Part shown: one piece after another, positions 8,063 to 16,923 of the stretch
How positions within the stretch are numbered: the stretch's first letter is position 1
How the letters are laid out: every line of letters starts with the position of its first letter
Assembly (NCBI GenBank): GCA_029882975.1
Contig: JAOUJW010000001.1
Span: 124,001-188,000 of the forward strand
Reading direction: 5' to 3'
DNA from: Gammaproteobacteria bacterium
Lineage (GTDB): Bacteria > Pseudomonadota > Gammaproteobacteria > SZUA-152
DNA: 64,000 bases
The notes under the pieces: generated by a model
Databases searched by the model: none
The model's input: the letters and a program-made list of their open reading frames with translations, nothing else
Told to the model about the DNA's origin: nothing
Made by a program: the position numbers and the translations under genes

Positions 8063-8098
8063 CTATTTTTAACCAGAGCAACACCTCTCCATAGTGAA

Positions 8099-8127
8099 CC
8101 GGCAAGTTTTTACTTGCCGGATTTTTT
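8099..8127 (+). terminator. Strong intrinsic terminator after the porin gene
   Basis: A perfect 9-bp stem CCGGCAAGT / ACTTGCCGG with a TTTT loop, followed by ATTTTTT. It lies between the porin and urtA, so it should reduce read-through into the transporter genes unless urtA has its own promoter. Confidence 0.9.
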
Positions 8128-8199
8128 AAACACACACACGGACGAGGCTTAGCAACATCCTAACTTAAAAGTTGCATCTCGTTACGGAGGCATAAACCA

Positions 8200-9477
8200 A
8201 TGAAACTAAAATTGTCACTATTGATGCTGGCAGTACTGTTATTCAGTGTGGGCGAAGCGTTTGCCGGAAAAACCATTAAAGTGGGAGTTCTGCATTCCTT
8301 GTCCGGAACCATGGCCATCAGTGAAACCACCTTGAAAGACACGGTGCTCATGATGATTGATGAACAAAACAAGAAGGGTGGCTTATTAGGGAAAAAGCTG
8401 GAAGCTGTGGTGGTAGACCCCGCCTCCAACTGGCCCTTGTTTGCGGAAAAAACCCGAGAGCTGATTCAAAAACATAAAGTGGATGTGATTTTCGGTTGCT
8501 GGACCTCAGTTTCACGTAAATCCGTTTTACCCGTCATTGAAGAACTTAATGGCCTGCTATTCTACCCGGTACAGTATGAAGGCGAGGAGTCTTCCAAAAA
8601 CGTTTTCTACACCGGCGCCGCTCCTAACCAGCAAGCCATTCCGGCAGTGGATTATTTGATGAACGAAATCGGCGCCAAACGCTGGGTTCTGGCGGGTACG
8701 GACTATGTTTATCCTCGAACCACTAATAAAATCCTCGAAGCTTATTTAAAAGCCAAAGGCGTAAAAGAATCGGACATTTTGATCAACTATACCCCCTTTG
8801 GTCATTCTGATTGGCAAAGCATTGTATCCGACATTAAAAAATTTGGAACCGCCGGCAAAAAAACAGCCGTTGTGTCCACCATCAACGGTGATGCTAATGT
8901 GCCCTTCTATAAAGAACTGGGTAACCAGGGCATCTCAGCTGAAGATATTCCCGTCGTTGCCTTCTCTGTTGGCGAAGAAGAACTTTCCGGCATTGACACC
9001 AAACCGCTGGTGGGCCATCTGGCGGCGTGGAACTATTTCCAAAGCGTGGAAGACGGCAGCAACAGCGCTTTTGTGAAGAAATGGAAAAATTTCATCAAAA
9101 ATAAAAAGCGCGTAACAAATGATCCTATGGAGGCCACCTATATCGGTTTTAATATGTGGGTCAAAGCTGTAGAAAAAGCCAAAACCACCAATGTGGATAA
9201 GGTAGAGCAAGCCATGATTGGCATTGAAGTTCCTAATCTCACAGGCGGTAAAGCCAAGATGCTGGCCAACCATCACCTGACCAAGCCGGTGCTCATCGGT
9301 GAAATCCAGGAAAACGGCCAGTTTCAAGTGGTATGGAACACAGACTCCACTGTCCCCGGTGATGCCTGGTCGGATTTTTTGCCTGGCAGCAAAGATATAA
9401 TTTCCGACTGGACAGCACCTATTAAGTGCGGCAATTACAACACCAAGTCAAAAACATGCAGCGGTCAAAAATTCTAA
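8200..9477 (+). CDS. urtA: Urea ABC transporter substrate-binding protein UrtA
   Basis: A 425-residue periplasmic binding protein of the branched-chain-amino-acid type. The signal peptide MKLKLSLLMLAVLLFSVGEA is cut near AFA-GK. The mature part begins TIKVGVLHSLSGTMAISETT, and the blocks LLFYPVQYEGEE and VFYTGAAPNQQAIPAVDYLM are typical of UrtA rather than LivK. It captures urea and delivers it to UrtBC in the inner membrane. RBS GGAGG precedes the ATG. It is the first gene of urtABCDE and has a 132-base gap to urtB. Downstream use of the urea fits the urease genes at the left edge. Confidence 0.95.
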   Translation: MKLKLSLLMLAVLLFSVGEAFAGKTIKVGVLHSLSGTMAISETTLKDTVLMMIDEQNKKGGLLGKKLEAVVVDPASNWPLFAEKTRELIQKHKVDVIFGCWTSVSRKSVLPVIEELNGLLFYPVQYEGEESSKNVFYTGAAPNQQAIPAVDYLMNEIGAKRWVLAGTDYVYPRTTNKILEAYLKAKGVKESDILINYTPFGHSDWQSIVSDIKKFGTAGKKTAVVSTINGDANVPFYKELGNQGISAEDIPVVAFSVGEEELSGIDTKPLVGHLAAWNYFQSVEDGSNSAFVKKWKNFIKNKKRVTNDPMEATYIGFNMWVKAVEKAKTTNVDKVEQAMIGIEVPNLTGGKAKMLANHHLTKPVLIGEIQENGQFQVVWNTDSTVPGDAWSDFLPGSKDIISDWTAPIKCGNYNTKSKTCSGQKF

Positions 9478-9609
9478 TCGCTGCGAAAAAAGTAATACCG
9501 GCGCAGGTGCACATGATGCCCTGCGCCAATACTAAAAACGACAGAGCAACGGCAACAAACACAAATAACCAGCGCTATCTATAGCAACGACCATTACGCT
9601 CCAGCACAC

Positions 9610-11346
9610 ATGGATCACTTATTGGGGGAAACGGTGAACACTCAGTTACCGATACAGTTACGTATACAATTACCGACAAAAAGGTTACGCCATTTATTCG
9701 CCCTGGCACTTACAATTACCGCGTTCATCCCGACTGGGGCACTGGCTACCGACATTTCCCCATCGAACCCAAGCGAAGCACAAAACGCAACTACGCTGGA
9801 ACAATTGATTCCGCAATTGAGTGACAAAAGTTTCAAAACCAAAAAGAACGCCATTCGGCAGCTGGAAAACATTGACTCTCCTCGCGTCTTACCCATTTTA
9901 CAAACGTTTCTGGATGGCGATTTGTACTATCTAAAATCCGACGGCACGGTTGTCATTGCCAAAGCGGAATCGGACAAACAGCGGTTTACTCTGTATCAGG
10001 CCCTGGACAACAAAAATCTGGGCTTATACCCAAAAACGGACATTAAAAAAATCCCCACTAATAACTCCTTGCGCAAACTGCTGCGCACCATTATCGCCGG
10101 CAAACAGCTCAACGATTCGGATGCGGAAGTCCGCTATCAGGCTGTAAAGCAAATCCTTAAAGGTATCTCCAGCGATGATGAACCTCCATTGCGTCGGGCG
10201 TTGATAAAGGAAAAAGATGCCGTAGTTAAGAGTCTGCTGGAAACGGCATTGGCGCTCATCGAATCCGACAGTGATGACCCCACAATCATGATTAAATCAA
10301 TTAACACCTTGGGTGAAAGCTTGGAAACCGTTGCCCAAAGCCGCCTGAAACGGTTTTTGGAAAAAAACAGTGATGGTACATTTGTGGAACCCAGTAAAGA
10401 AGTTGTCAGTGCGGCTCGCTCCGCCCTAAATCGCATCAATACCCGCATGGATAGCTATAAGCTGGTGGAAACGGTTTTCTTTGGCCTAAGCTTGGGCTCC
10501 GTTTTATTACTTGCTGCCATCGGTTTAGCCATTACTTTCGGGGTTATGGGCGTCATCAACATGGCCCATGGCGAGTTGATTATGCTGGGAGCCTATACCA
10601 CTTACACTATACAACAACTCTTACCCAACTACATTGGCCTGGCGCTGATACTGTCTATTCCGGCGGCATTTATAGTTTCCGGCCTATTTGGTATTGCCAT
10701 AGAACGCAGCGTCATTCGCCATTTGTACGGACGCCCATTGGAAACTCTTTTGGCTACCTTTGGCATTAGTTTGATTTTGCAGCAACTGGTGCGCTCTATC
10801 TATTCCCCGTTGAATCGTTCGGTGGAAAGTCCCAGTTGGATGAGTGGCGTATGGGAAATCAATTCTGCTCTATCTCTAACCTTCAATAGGCTCTATATCA
10901 TTGTGTTCAGCCTCCTGGTGTTTGCCGGACTGATATTGGTTCTGAAGAAAACCGCATTGGGACTGCAAGTACGCGCCGTTTCTCAAAATCGAAATATGGC
11001 CAAAGCGCTGGGTGTGCGTTCCGACTGGGTGGATGCCCTGACCTTTGGCTTGGGAGCCGGTATCGCCGGGGTGGCAGGAGTGGCTCTAAGCCAACTTACC
11101 AATGTGGGCCCCAATATGGGACAAGCCTATATCATCGATTCCTTTATGGTGGTGGTTTTCGGCGGAGTGGGAAATCTTTGGGGAACCCTCGTGGGAGCTC
11201 TATCACTCGGTGTCGTGAACAAGTTTCTGGAACCCTATTCGGGTGCAGTTCTGGCAAAAATTCTGGTATTAGTTTTTATCATTCTCTTTATCCAAAAACG
11301 TCCTAAAGGTCTGTTTCCACAAAAAGGCCGGGCAGCGGAACACTAA
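9610..11346 (+). CDS. urtB: Urea ABC transporter permease UrtB
   Basis: A 578-residue inner-membrane permease. The N-terminus carries a signal-like hydrophobic segment (LFALALTITAFIPTGALA), then about 250 residues of an exported domain with HEAT-like helical segments (DKSFKTKKNAIRQLENIDSP), then the LivH-like permease from about residue 290 (VFFGLSLGSVLLLAAIGLAI; GVMGVINMAHGELIMLGAYT). The long N-terminal domain is usual for proteobacterial UrtB. A GTG at 9634 has a better ribosome-binding sequence (TTGGGGGAAACG) than the ATG at 9610 and may be the true start, giving 570 residues. Confidence 0.94.
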   Translation: MDHLLGETVNTQLPIQLRIQLPTKRLRHLFALALTITAFIPTGALATDISPSNPSEAQNATTLEQLIPQLSDKSFKTKKNAIRQLENIDSPRVLPILQTFLDGDLYYLKSDGTVVIAKAESDKQRFTLYQALDNKNLGLYPKTDIKKIPTNNSLRKLLRTIIAGKQLNDSDAEVRYQAVKQILKGISSDDEPPLRRALIKEKDAVVKSLLETALALIESDSDDPTIMIKSINTLGESLETVAQSRLKRFLEKNSDGTFVEPSKEVVSAARSALNRINTRMDSYKLVETVFFGLSLGSVLLLAAIGLAITFGVMGVINMAHGELIMLGAYTTYTIQQLLPNYIGLALILSIPAAFIVSGLFGIAIERSVIRHLYGRPLETLLATFGISLILQQLVRSIYSPLNRSVESPSWMSGVWEINSALSLTFNRLYIIVFSLLVFAGLILVLKKTALGLQVRAVSQNRNMAKALGVRSDWVDALTFGLGAGIAGVAGVALSQLTNVGPNMGQAYIIDSFMVVVFGGVGNLWGTLVGALSLGVVNKFLEPYSGAVLAKILVLVFIILFIQKRPKGLFPQKGRAAEH

Positions 11347-11348
11347 AC

Positions 11349-12518
11349 ATGACAACAAATCCAAACAATGCGCGGCACGGCCTCTTACTGAACCTGTTGC
11401 TTCACGATAAAGGCGGCAACATACTCATAGCCATAATGCTGTTACTGGCTGTGTTTGTCCCCTTGTTGAACCTGGCAGTGCCGGAAAATTCGGCTTTCCA
11501 TGTTTCCACATACACGGTGACGTTATTGGGTAAATACTTGAGCTTTGCCCTATTGGCCCTTGCCTTGGATCTGGTCTGGGGTTATTGCGGCATATTGAGT
11601 TTGGGACATGGCGCTTTTTTTGCCTTGGGCGGCTACGCCATGGGCATGTATATGATGCGTCAGATTGGTGATCGGGGCGTCTATGGTCACGCGGAATTAC
11701 CGGACTTTATGGTATTCCTCAACTGGCAGGAACTGCCTTGGTACTGGTACGGTTTCGATATGTTTTGGTTCGCAGCCATAATGGTCATGGTGATTCCGGG
11801 GCTGCTGGCTTTTGGTTTTGGATGGTTGGCCTTTCGCTCCCGAGTCACCGGGGTGTACTTGTCTATCATGACACAAGCCTTAACTTATGCACTTATGCTG
11901 GCCTTCTTTCGCAACGAAATGGGTTTTGGCGGCAATAACGGTTTAACCGATTTCAAAGACATCCTGGGATTCAGTTTACAGGATGACGCCACCCGCATCG
12001 GCTTGTTTGTGGTCTCCGCCTTGCTGCTGATTGTTGCCTATTGGGCCTGTCGCCGAGTTATCAATTCCAAAACCGGCCGGGTGGTGGTTGCCATACGCGA
12101 TGCGGAAGACAGGGCCCGATTTATTGGCTATAAAACAGAAAGCTATAAATTGTGGATATTTGTCTTTTCAGCCGTACTGGCCGGCATTGCCGGTGCCCTG
12201 TATGTACCCCAGGTTGGTATTATTAACCCCGGCGAGTTTTCGCCTTTGAACTCTATTGAGTTAGTCGTGTGGGTTGCGGTAGGCGGCCGTGGTACTTTAT
12301 ACGGTGCGGTTTTGGGCGCCTTTGTCGTCAACTATGCCAAAACCTATTTTACTGCAGCATTACCGGAAGTTTGGCTTTACGCACTCGGCGCTCTGTTTGT
12401 GGTTGTGACTATTTACCTACCCAATGGCTTGGTGGGACTGGTCAAGCAACTAAAGGATAAACGTCACAAAAAGCCTGCCACAAACTACACAACCGCTCGA
12501 CAGGAGACCGGAACATGA
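11349..12518 (+). CDS. urtC: Urea ABC transporter permease UrtC
   Basis: A 389-residue LivM-like inner-membrane permease with about eight to ten hydrophobic segments. Family blocks include LALDLVWGYCGILSLGHGAF, RSRVTGVYLSIMTQALTYAL and VAIRDAEDRARFIGY (the ATPase-contacting EAA-like loop). It pairs with UrtB to form the channel. It begins 2 bases after the urtB stop and overlaps urtD by 4 bases, so the operon is translationally coupled. Confidence 0.95.
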   Translation: MTTNPNNARHGLLLNLLLHDKGGNILIAIMLLLAVFVPLLNLAVPENSAFHVSTYTVTLLGKYLSFALLALALDLVWGYCGILSLGHGAFFALGGYAMGMYMMRQIGDRGVYGHAELPDFMVFLNWQELPWYWYGFDMFWFAAIMVMVIPGLLAFGFGWLAFRSRVTGVYLSIMTQALTYALMLAFFRNEMGFGGNNGLTDFKDILGFSLQDDATRIGLFVVSALLLIVAYWACRRVINSKTGRVVVAIRDAEDRARFIGYKTESYKLWIFVFSAVLAGIAGALYVPQVGIINPGEFSPLNSIELVVWVAVGGRGTLYGAVLGAFVVNYAKTYFTAALPEVWLYALGALFVVVTIYLPNGLVGLVKQLKDKRHKKPATNYTTARQETGT

Positions 12519-13393
12519 ACCTTCACGCAATACAAAGCCGCCTGGATACTGTGCGGGAAGTGATGCGACGGGACCGGGTGTTTGATTTTATCGCCGAGCG
12601 CGAATACGCAGCGCAAGGTCGCCGCCCGGTGACACCCGGTAAAGTGGATGTGGCCCACGGACCTATATTGTACCTGGAAAAAGTCAACGTAAGCTTTGAC
12701 GGTTTCAAAGCCATCAACGATCTGACTTTGTATATTAACGACGGTGAACTGCGTTGCATTATCGGACCCAATGGCGCCGGTAAAACCACCATGATGGACA
12801 TCATCACCGGTAAAACACGACCCGATTCCGGCCTGGTGTACTTTGGACAGACCATGAACCTGCTGCGTATGAACGAATACGAAATTGCTGCAGCCGGTAT
12901 TGGGCGTAAGTTTCAAAAACCCACCGTATTCCCTCAGCACACGGTATATGAAAATCTGGAATTGGCTTTAGCCACCAACAAAAACGTCTGGCATTGTTTA
13001 GGCGCTTCACTCAGTGGAGAGCAAAAAGATCGTATTGACGAGGGACTGGAATGGATCGGCCTGACTTCACAACGGTTTACCCCGGCCGCATTGCTCTCCC
13101 ACGGCCAGACTCAATGGTTGGAGATCGGTATGTTGCTCATGCAAAACCCACGGGTGTTATTAGTGGACGAACCGGTAGCCGGTATGACCCACCAGGAAAT
13201 TGACAAAACGGCGGAATTATTAACTAACTTAGCCGGGAAACATTCGGTGGTTGTGGTAGAACACGATATGGATTTTGTGCGCTCCATTGCCCGTACAGTG
13301 ACAGTGCTACACGAAGGCAGCGTTTTGGCAGAAGGCAGTATGGATGAGATTCAAAACGATGCCAAAGTCCGAGAAGTGTATCTAGGCAGCTAA
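12515..13393 (+). CDS. urtD: Urea ABC transporter ATPase UrtD
   Basis: A 292-residue cytoplasmic ATPase. Walker A GPNGAGKTT is near residues 87-95, the Q-loop follows at GIGRKFQKPTVFPQHTVYEN, and Walker B VLLVDEPVAGM and the H-loop VVEHDMDFV come later. The signature region is unusual: it reads LLSHGQTQWLEIG rather than LSGG, a variation known in UrtD. About 45 residues precede the ABC domain. With UrtE it forms the LivG/LivF-like ATPase pair. Confidence 0.95.
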   Translation: MNLHAIQSRLDTVREVMRRDRVFDFIAEREYAAQGRRPVTPGKVDVAHGPILYLEKVNVSFDGFKAINDLTLYINDGELRCIIGPNGAGKTTMMDIITGKTRPDSGLVYFGQTMNLLRMNEYEIAAAGIGRKFQKPTVFPQHTVYENLELALATNKNVWHCLGASLSGEQKDRIDEGLEWIGLTSQRFTPAALLSHGQTQWLEIGMLLMQNPRVLLVDEPVAGMTHQEIDKTAELLTNLAGKHSVVVVEHDMDFVRSIARTVTVLHEGSVLAEGSMDEIQNDAKVREVYLGS

Positions 13394-13409
13394 ACAATAC
13401 GGAATCCCT

Positions 13410-14105
13410 ATGTTACAAATAAACACGTTAAACCAATACTACGGCGAAAGTCATACACTATGGGACATCGACCTGGAGATAAAACAAGGTTCCTGTACCT
13501 GCCTTATGGGGCGTAACGGCATGGGTAAAACCACCTTGCTGAAAACGATCATGGGATTGGTTGCATCACAATCGGGCAGCATCCGGTTTAACAACTCGGA
13601 CCTGTCGAAGCTTTCAACGGAAGCACGGGCTAAATTAGGAATTGGCTACGTGCCCCAGGGACGGGACATATTCTCACAACTCACGGTAGAGGAAAACCTG
13701 CAAGTTGCGCTTAGCGCGCGAACCGACAAAGCGCGTCGCATACCGGAACGCATTTTCGAACTGTTTCCCGTACTTAAAGAAATGTTGCAACGTCGTGGCG
13801 GGGATCTATCCGGAGGCCAACAACAACAATTGGCCATTGGCCGCGCCTTGACCCTACAACCGTCCCTGCTCATATTGGATGAACCCTGCGAAGGCATACA
13901 ACCTAATATTGTGCAGCAAATCGGCGATGTCATCAGCCGTCTTAATCAAGAGGAAAACTTGACTGTTTTACTCGTAGAACAAAAGCTTCCCTTTGCCCGA
14001 CGCGTTGGCCAGTATTTCAACATCTTAGACAAAGGCCGTATGGTTGCCAAAGGCGACATGGATGACCTTTCCAAAGAGTTGATCCAAAAGCATTTAACCG
14101 TCTAG
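13410..14105 (+). CDS. urtE: Urea ABC transporter ATPase UrtE
   Basis: A 231-residue LivF-like ATPase. Walker A GRNGMGKTT is at residues 34-42, the signature is DLSGGQQQQLAIGRAL, Walker B is LLILDEPCEGIQP, and the switch region VLLVEQKLPFA has Gln after Glu where other ABC proteins have His, as usual in UrtE. It starts 16 bases after urtD and is the last gene of the transporter. Confidence 0.95.
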   Translation: MLQINTLNQYYGESHTLWDIDLEIKQGSCTCLMGRNGMGKTTLLKTIMGLVASQSGSIRFNNSDLSKLSTEARAKLGIGYVPQGRDIFSQLTVEENLQVALSARTDKARRIPERIFELFPVLKEMLQRRGGDLSGGQQQQLAIGRALTLQPSLLILDEPCEGIQPNIVQQIGDVISRLNQEENLTVLLVEQKLPFARRVGQYFNILDKGRMVAKGDMDDLSKELIQKHLTV

Positions 14106-14218
14106 GCAAGATTCACTTCAAAAGTTTCAGTGGACTATTCATCCTGTATTCATGTCCGCTGTTTATAATACACCACATCAATGCAGTGATTCTATCGCGT
14201 TGATTTTGTTTAGTATTT

Positions 14219-15025
14219 TTGCGTGGTGACGTTGTGGAAGTTGTAGTGAACCGGGATAGCAATTCCCATTACCTGTCTCAGGAAAAAATTGCTTGTAAAA
14301 TGTGCGCCTTGGCCAACCTGTGCTTACCCAAAGGCATCAGCGACGACGAGCTCGAGCAACTCAATAGCGTTATCCAACAGCGCGAGCCAAAAAAACGCGG
14401 CAGTCACTGGTTTCATAGCGGTGAAAAATTTCGCTCCATTTATGCGGTACGTTCCGGATGCATCAAGACCTATCGTATTTCCGATTCAGGCGAAGAACAA
14501 ATCAGCGGCTTCTATCTTCCTGGGGATATAATCGGCCTGGACGCAATAGAAAGCGGTTACTATTCTTGTTCCGCTAAAGTGTTACAAACCAGCTCGGTTT
14601 GTGAAATTCCTTTTACGAAGCTGGAACAACTGTGCGAAGAAACACCACATCTTTACCGTCGTTTCATTAATATCTTAAGTCGTGAAATCCTCAACGAGCA
14701 GTGGTTGATCACCATTCTGGGCCGAACCACAGCAGAATCCCGTGTCGCCGCTCTGCTTTGCAATATTTCTGAGCGATTTGCGCAACGAGGTTATTCGGCG
14801 TTCAGTTTTATACTGGGCATGCCGCGTAGTGACATTGGCAATTATTTGGGTTTGGCCGTAGAAACCGTGTCGCGAGTATTTTCCCGTTTTCACAACGACC
14901 AGCTGATCGATGCCAAAGGCAAGCAAATCCGTATCCAGGATCTCGATAGACTGCGTCAAGTGGCAGGACTTCACCGAGCCCTTGCAGAAGACAACAACAA
15001 AATTGCTGCAGCTCACTATGGCTGA
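14219..15025 (+). CDS. FNR/ANR-type oxygen-sensing transcription regulator
   Basis: A Crp/Fnr-family DNA-binding protein of about 268 residues. Three Cys at 26, 29 and 35 (CKMCALANLC) plus Cys128 (SSVCEIPF) match the four [4Fe-4S] ligands of E. coli FNR, so it should dimerise and bind DNA when oxygen is low. The HTH recognition helix contains VETVSR, which in FNR reads the TTGAT half-site. No in-frame ATG exists upstream of the cysteines; TTG at 14219 or GTG at 14234 or 14246 may be used. It lies 113 bases after urtE and ends 238 bases before a bidirectional terminator. Confidence 0.9.
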   Translation: MRGDVVEVVVNRDSNSHYLSQEKIACKMCALANLCLPKGISDDELEQLNSVIQQREPKKRGSHWFHSGEKFRSIYAVRSGCIKTYRISDSGEEQISGFYLPGDIIGLDAIESGYYSCSAKVLQTSSVCEIPFTKLEQLCEETPHLYRRFINILSREILNEQWLITILGRTTAESRVAALLCNISERFAQRGYSAFSFILGMPRSDIGNYLGLAVETVSRVFSRFHNDQLIDAKGKQIRIQDLDRLRQVAGLHRALAEDNNKIAAAHYG

Positions 15026-15262
15026 TGGCTCACCATGGCCGGAGGCTCACTGCGGGTTGATTCAGATCAAAAACGCCAGGCTATAGATAGCTATAGTTTT
15101 AGCAAGAGGAAAGTTAACGGGAGAAGCATAGATATCTCTTGATACTGCGCTTAAAACTGCGGATCCCCCCCCGGGATGCTTTCCAAGCACCCCATGCTCG
15201 AAGCCTGTAGTATATAGGAAGCCAGAAGTCACAGCACTTGAGTAGGCAGAGAGCAAAAACTA

Positions 15263-15285
15263 CGCGGGGCCTTTCAGGCCCCGCG
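15263..15285. terminator. Bidirectional terminator between fnr-like gene and tag
   Basis: A perfect 9-bp GC-rich stem CGCGGGGCC / GGCCCCGCG with loop TTTCA. On the minus strand it is followed by TAGTTTTT, and on the plus strand by GTTGTTTC, so it can serve both converging genes. Confidence 0.85.
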
Positions 15286-15295
15286 GTTGTTTCGA

Positions 15296-15904
15296 TCATT
15301 TAGGGGGCTTGAATGTGCTGCGCGCCTCTTCCACTTTTAATCTGACATCGCATTTCGGCACATGATCGTTGATCAAACCCATCGCTTGCATAAACGCATA
15401 CACGGTTGTTGGCCCTACAAATTTCCAACCGCGTTTTTTCAGATCTTTGGAAAGTCGGATTGACGCGTCGGAAGTGGACGCACTTTGAGGTTTTCCCAGG
15501 GTTTTGGGGTCCGGCTCAAAGCGCCAAATGTATGCCGCAAAAGAGCCATCGCTTTTAACCAATTCGCGAGCGCACTTGGCATTATTAATGACCGCTTCGA
15601 TCTTACCGCGATGGCGCACAATCCCCTCGTTCTGCAGCAAACACTCTACATCGCGCAAAGTAAAACGAGCGACTTTGTTAAAATCAAAATGATGGAACGC
15701 CTGGCGGAAGTTCTCCCGCTTAGCCAGTATGGTTCGCCAACTCAGCCCGGACTGAAACCCTTCCAGGCAGATTTTTTCAAATAAACGAAAATCATCTTTA
15801 ACCGGAAAGCCCCACTCGGTATCATGGTAGTGAAAAAACTCCGGCGCCGCTTCGCACCAGCGGCATCGCGGTTTACCGTCCGGCCCTTTTACTGTATCGT
15901 TCAT
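15296..15904 (-). CDS. tag: DNA-3-methyladenine glycosylase I
   Basis: A 202-residue HhH-type glycosylase that removes 3-methyladenine from alkylated DNA. Family blocks seen are RCRWCEAAPEFFHYHDTEWG, with its zinc-binding Cys near the start, then FQSGLSWRTILAKRENFRQA and FVGPTTVYAFMQAMGLINDH near the C-terminus. It lies 12 bases downstream of the yciI-like gene and probably belongs to a tetR-yciI-tag transcript. Confidence 0.95.
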   Translation of the reverse strand: MNDTVKGPDGKPRCRWCEAAPEFFHYHDTEWGFPVKDDFRLFEKICLEGFQSGLSWRTILAKRENFRQAFHHFDFNKVARFTLRDVECLLQNEGIVRHRGKIEAVINNAKCARELVKSDGSFAAYIWRFEPDPKTLGKPQSASTSDASIRLSKDLKKRGWKFVGPTTVYAFMQAMGLINDHVPKCDVRLKVEEARSTFKPPK

Positions 15905-15916
15905 TACCCTACCCCG

Positions 15917-16204
15917 CTAGGCAAGCAGAAACTGTAATTTGGAATCCACTTTTGATGGTGAAATTTCCAATATTTCCACACTAACAACATCATTGGCTAC
16001 AAACGGGTCCTCATTAACCCGAGCTCGGAGCTCTTCTGGAGTCGTATTGCAGGCGATCAAAGCACCACCTAAGCCGACTTGCAAACTCCCCGCCAAAACA
16101 AAAACACCATCGTCAAAACCGCGCTGCAACCATTGATTATGTGCTTCCATAAACCGGCCTGCCTCATCTCTATTTTGAGCAAACTTTAGTAACACCACAT
16201 ACAC
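15917..16204 (-). CDS. YciI-like protein
   Basis: A 95-residue ferredoxin-like-fold protein. The start YVVLLKFAQNRDEAGRFMEA, a conserved His (AHNQWL), the glycine-rich LAGSLQVGLGGALI, and the EDPF-like NEDPFVANDVV fit the YciI/YCII family, whose His-Asp pair is thought to be catalytic in some members. The function here is unknown. It lies between tetR and tag on the same strand with short gaps (26 and 12 bases). Confidence 0.8.
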   Translation of the reverse strand: MYVVLLKFAQNRDEAGRFMEAHNQWLQRGFDDGVFVLAGSLQVGLGGALIACNTTPEELRARVNEDPFVANDVVSVEILEISPSKVDSKLQFLLA

Positions 16205-16230
16205 AATTTATCTCCTTATTGCTATTTCTC

Positions 16231-16833
16231 TCATATCTGCGTTTTAGTTCCTGCGATGATGTTTCGCAGCCAATCTATCATTTCATTGACTTCTCGACGA
16301 ATGAATGTCTCATCATGCAGTGCGTTGGCCAGTGTAGCCACCCCCTGACTGCGCGCTAACAAATGCATTGCCAACCTATCCGAGTCTTTTTTCAGACCCA
16401 ACAAACCAAACTGACGCCGCAACCAAACCCGAAACAAAGTATAAAGTTCAGTGGCATCATCAAGTGCAGCGTGACTCAGTTTTGCCAACTCAGCACACAG
16501 ACTACCAACCGGGCACCCATAATTCTGAATTTTGCCTTTATTGACAATCAATATCTTGATAAAGCTGCCGATGCGTTCCTCAGGCGTAGCACCAGCGATC
16601 TCCCATTCTTTAAGCATCTGACGGGTATTGGCCAAGCGTTGTGTTATTACCGCATCCAGAATGTCATCTTTTGATTTGAAATGGTAATAGAAGTTACCAC
16701 GGGATATATTTACGGTTTCTGCGATATCCGCAAAAGAGGTTTTTTCAAACCCTTTTTCATAAAACAAACGATCCGCAGCTTTTACGATTTTGTCCCGCGT
16801 ACTTGTATCCCGCGTAATTTGTTCCCGCTCCAC
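16231..16833 (-). CDS. TetR-family transcription regulator
   Basis: A protein of about 200 residues with an N-terminal TetR helix-turn-helix (ADRLFYEKGFEKTSFADIAE, then VNISRGNFYYHFKSKDDIL) and a divergent ligand-binding domain. GTG at 16833 is preferred: a GGGGTG stretch lies about 7 bases upstream, whereas the TTG at 16845 that opens the frame abuts the operator. Two matching palindromes lie directly upstream (16847-16862 and 16878-16893), so autorepression of a tetR-yciI-tag transcript is likely. The inducer is unknown. Confidence 0.85.
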   Translation of the reverse strand: MEREQITRDTSTRDKIVKAADRLFYEKGFEKTSFADIAETVNISRGNFYYHFKSKDDILDAVITQRLANTRQMLKEWEIAGATPEERIGSFIKILIVNKGKIQNYGCPVGSLCAELAKLSHAALDDATELYTLFRVWLRRQFGLLGLKKDSDRLAMHLLARSQGVATLANALHDETFIRREVNEMIDWLRNIIAGTKTQI

Positions 16834-16846
16834 AACGCACCCCAAT

Positions 16847-16862
16847 TAGGACAACCATCCTA
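16847..16862. promoter_or_regulatory. TetR operator, proximal
   Basis: TAGGACAACCATCCTA, a 16-base palindrome with arms TAGGA / TCCTA, just upstream of the tetR start. It repeats the sequence at 16878-16893 with centre-to-centre spacing of 31 bases, about three helical turns. Confidence 0.7.
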
Positions 16863-16877
16863 TTTAAACTCTGAGAT

Positions 16878-16893
16878 TAGGACAATCGTCCTA
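16878..16893. promoter_or_regulatory. TetR operator, distal
   Basis: TAGGACAATCGTCCTA, with perfect 6-base arms TAGGAC / GTCCTA. It is the better of the two copies and so the best guess at the consensus bound by the adjacent regulator. Confidence 0.72.
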
Positions 16894-16923
16894 TTTTGTC
16901 AATGCCTGCGGAAAGGGGGCGGA

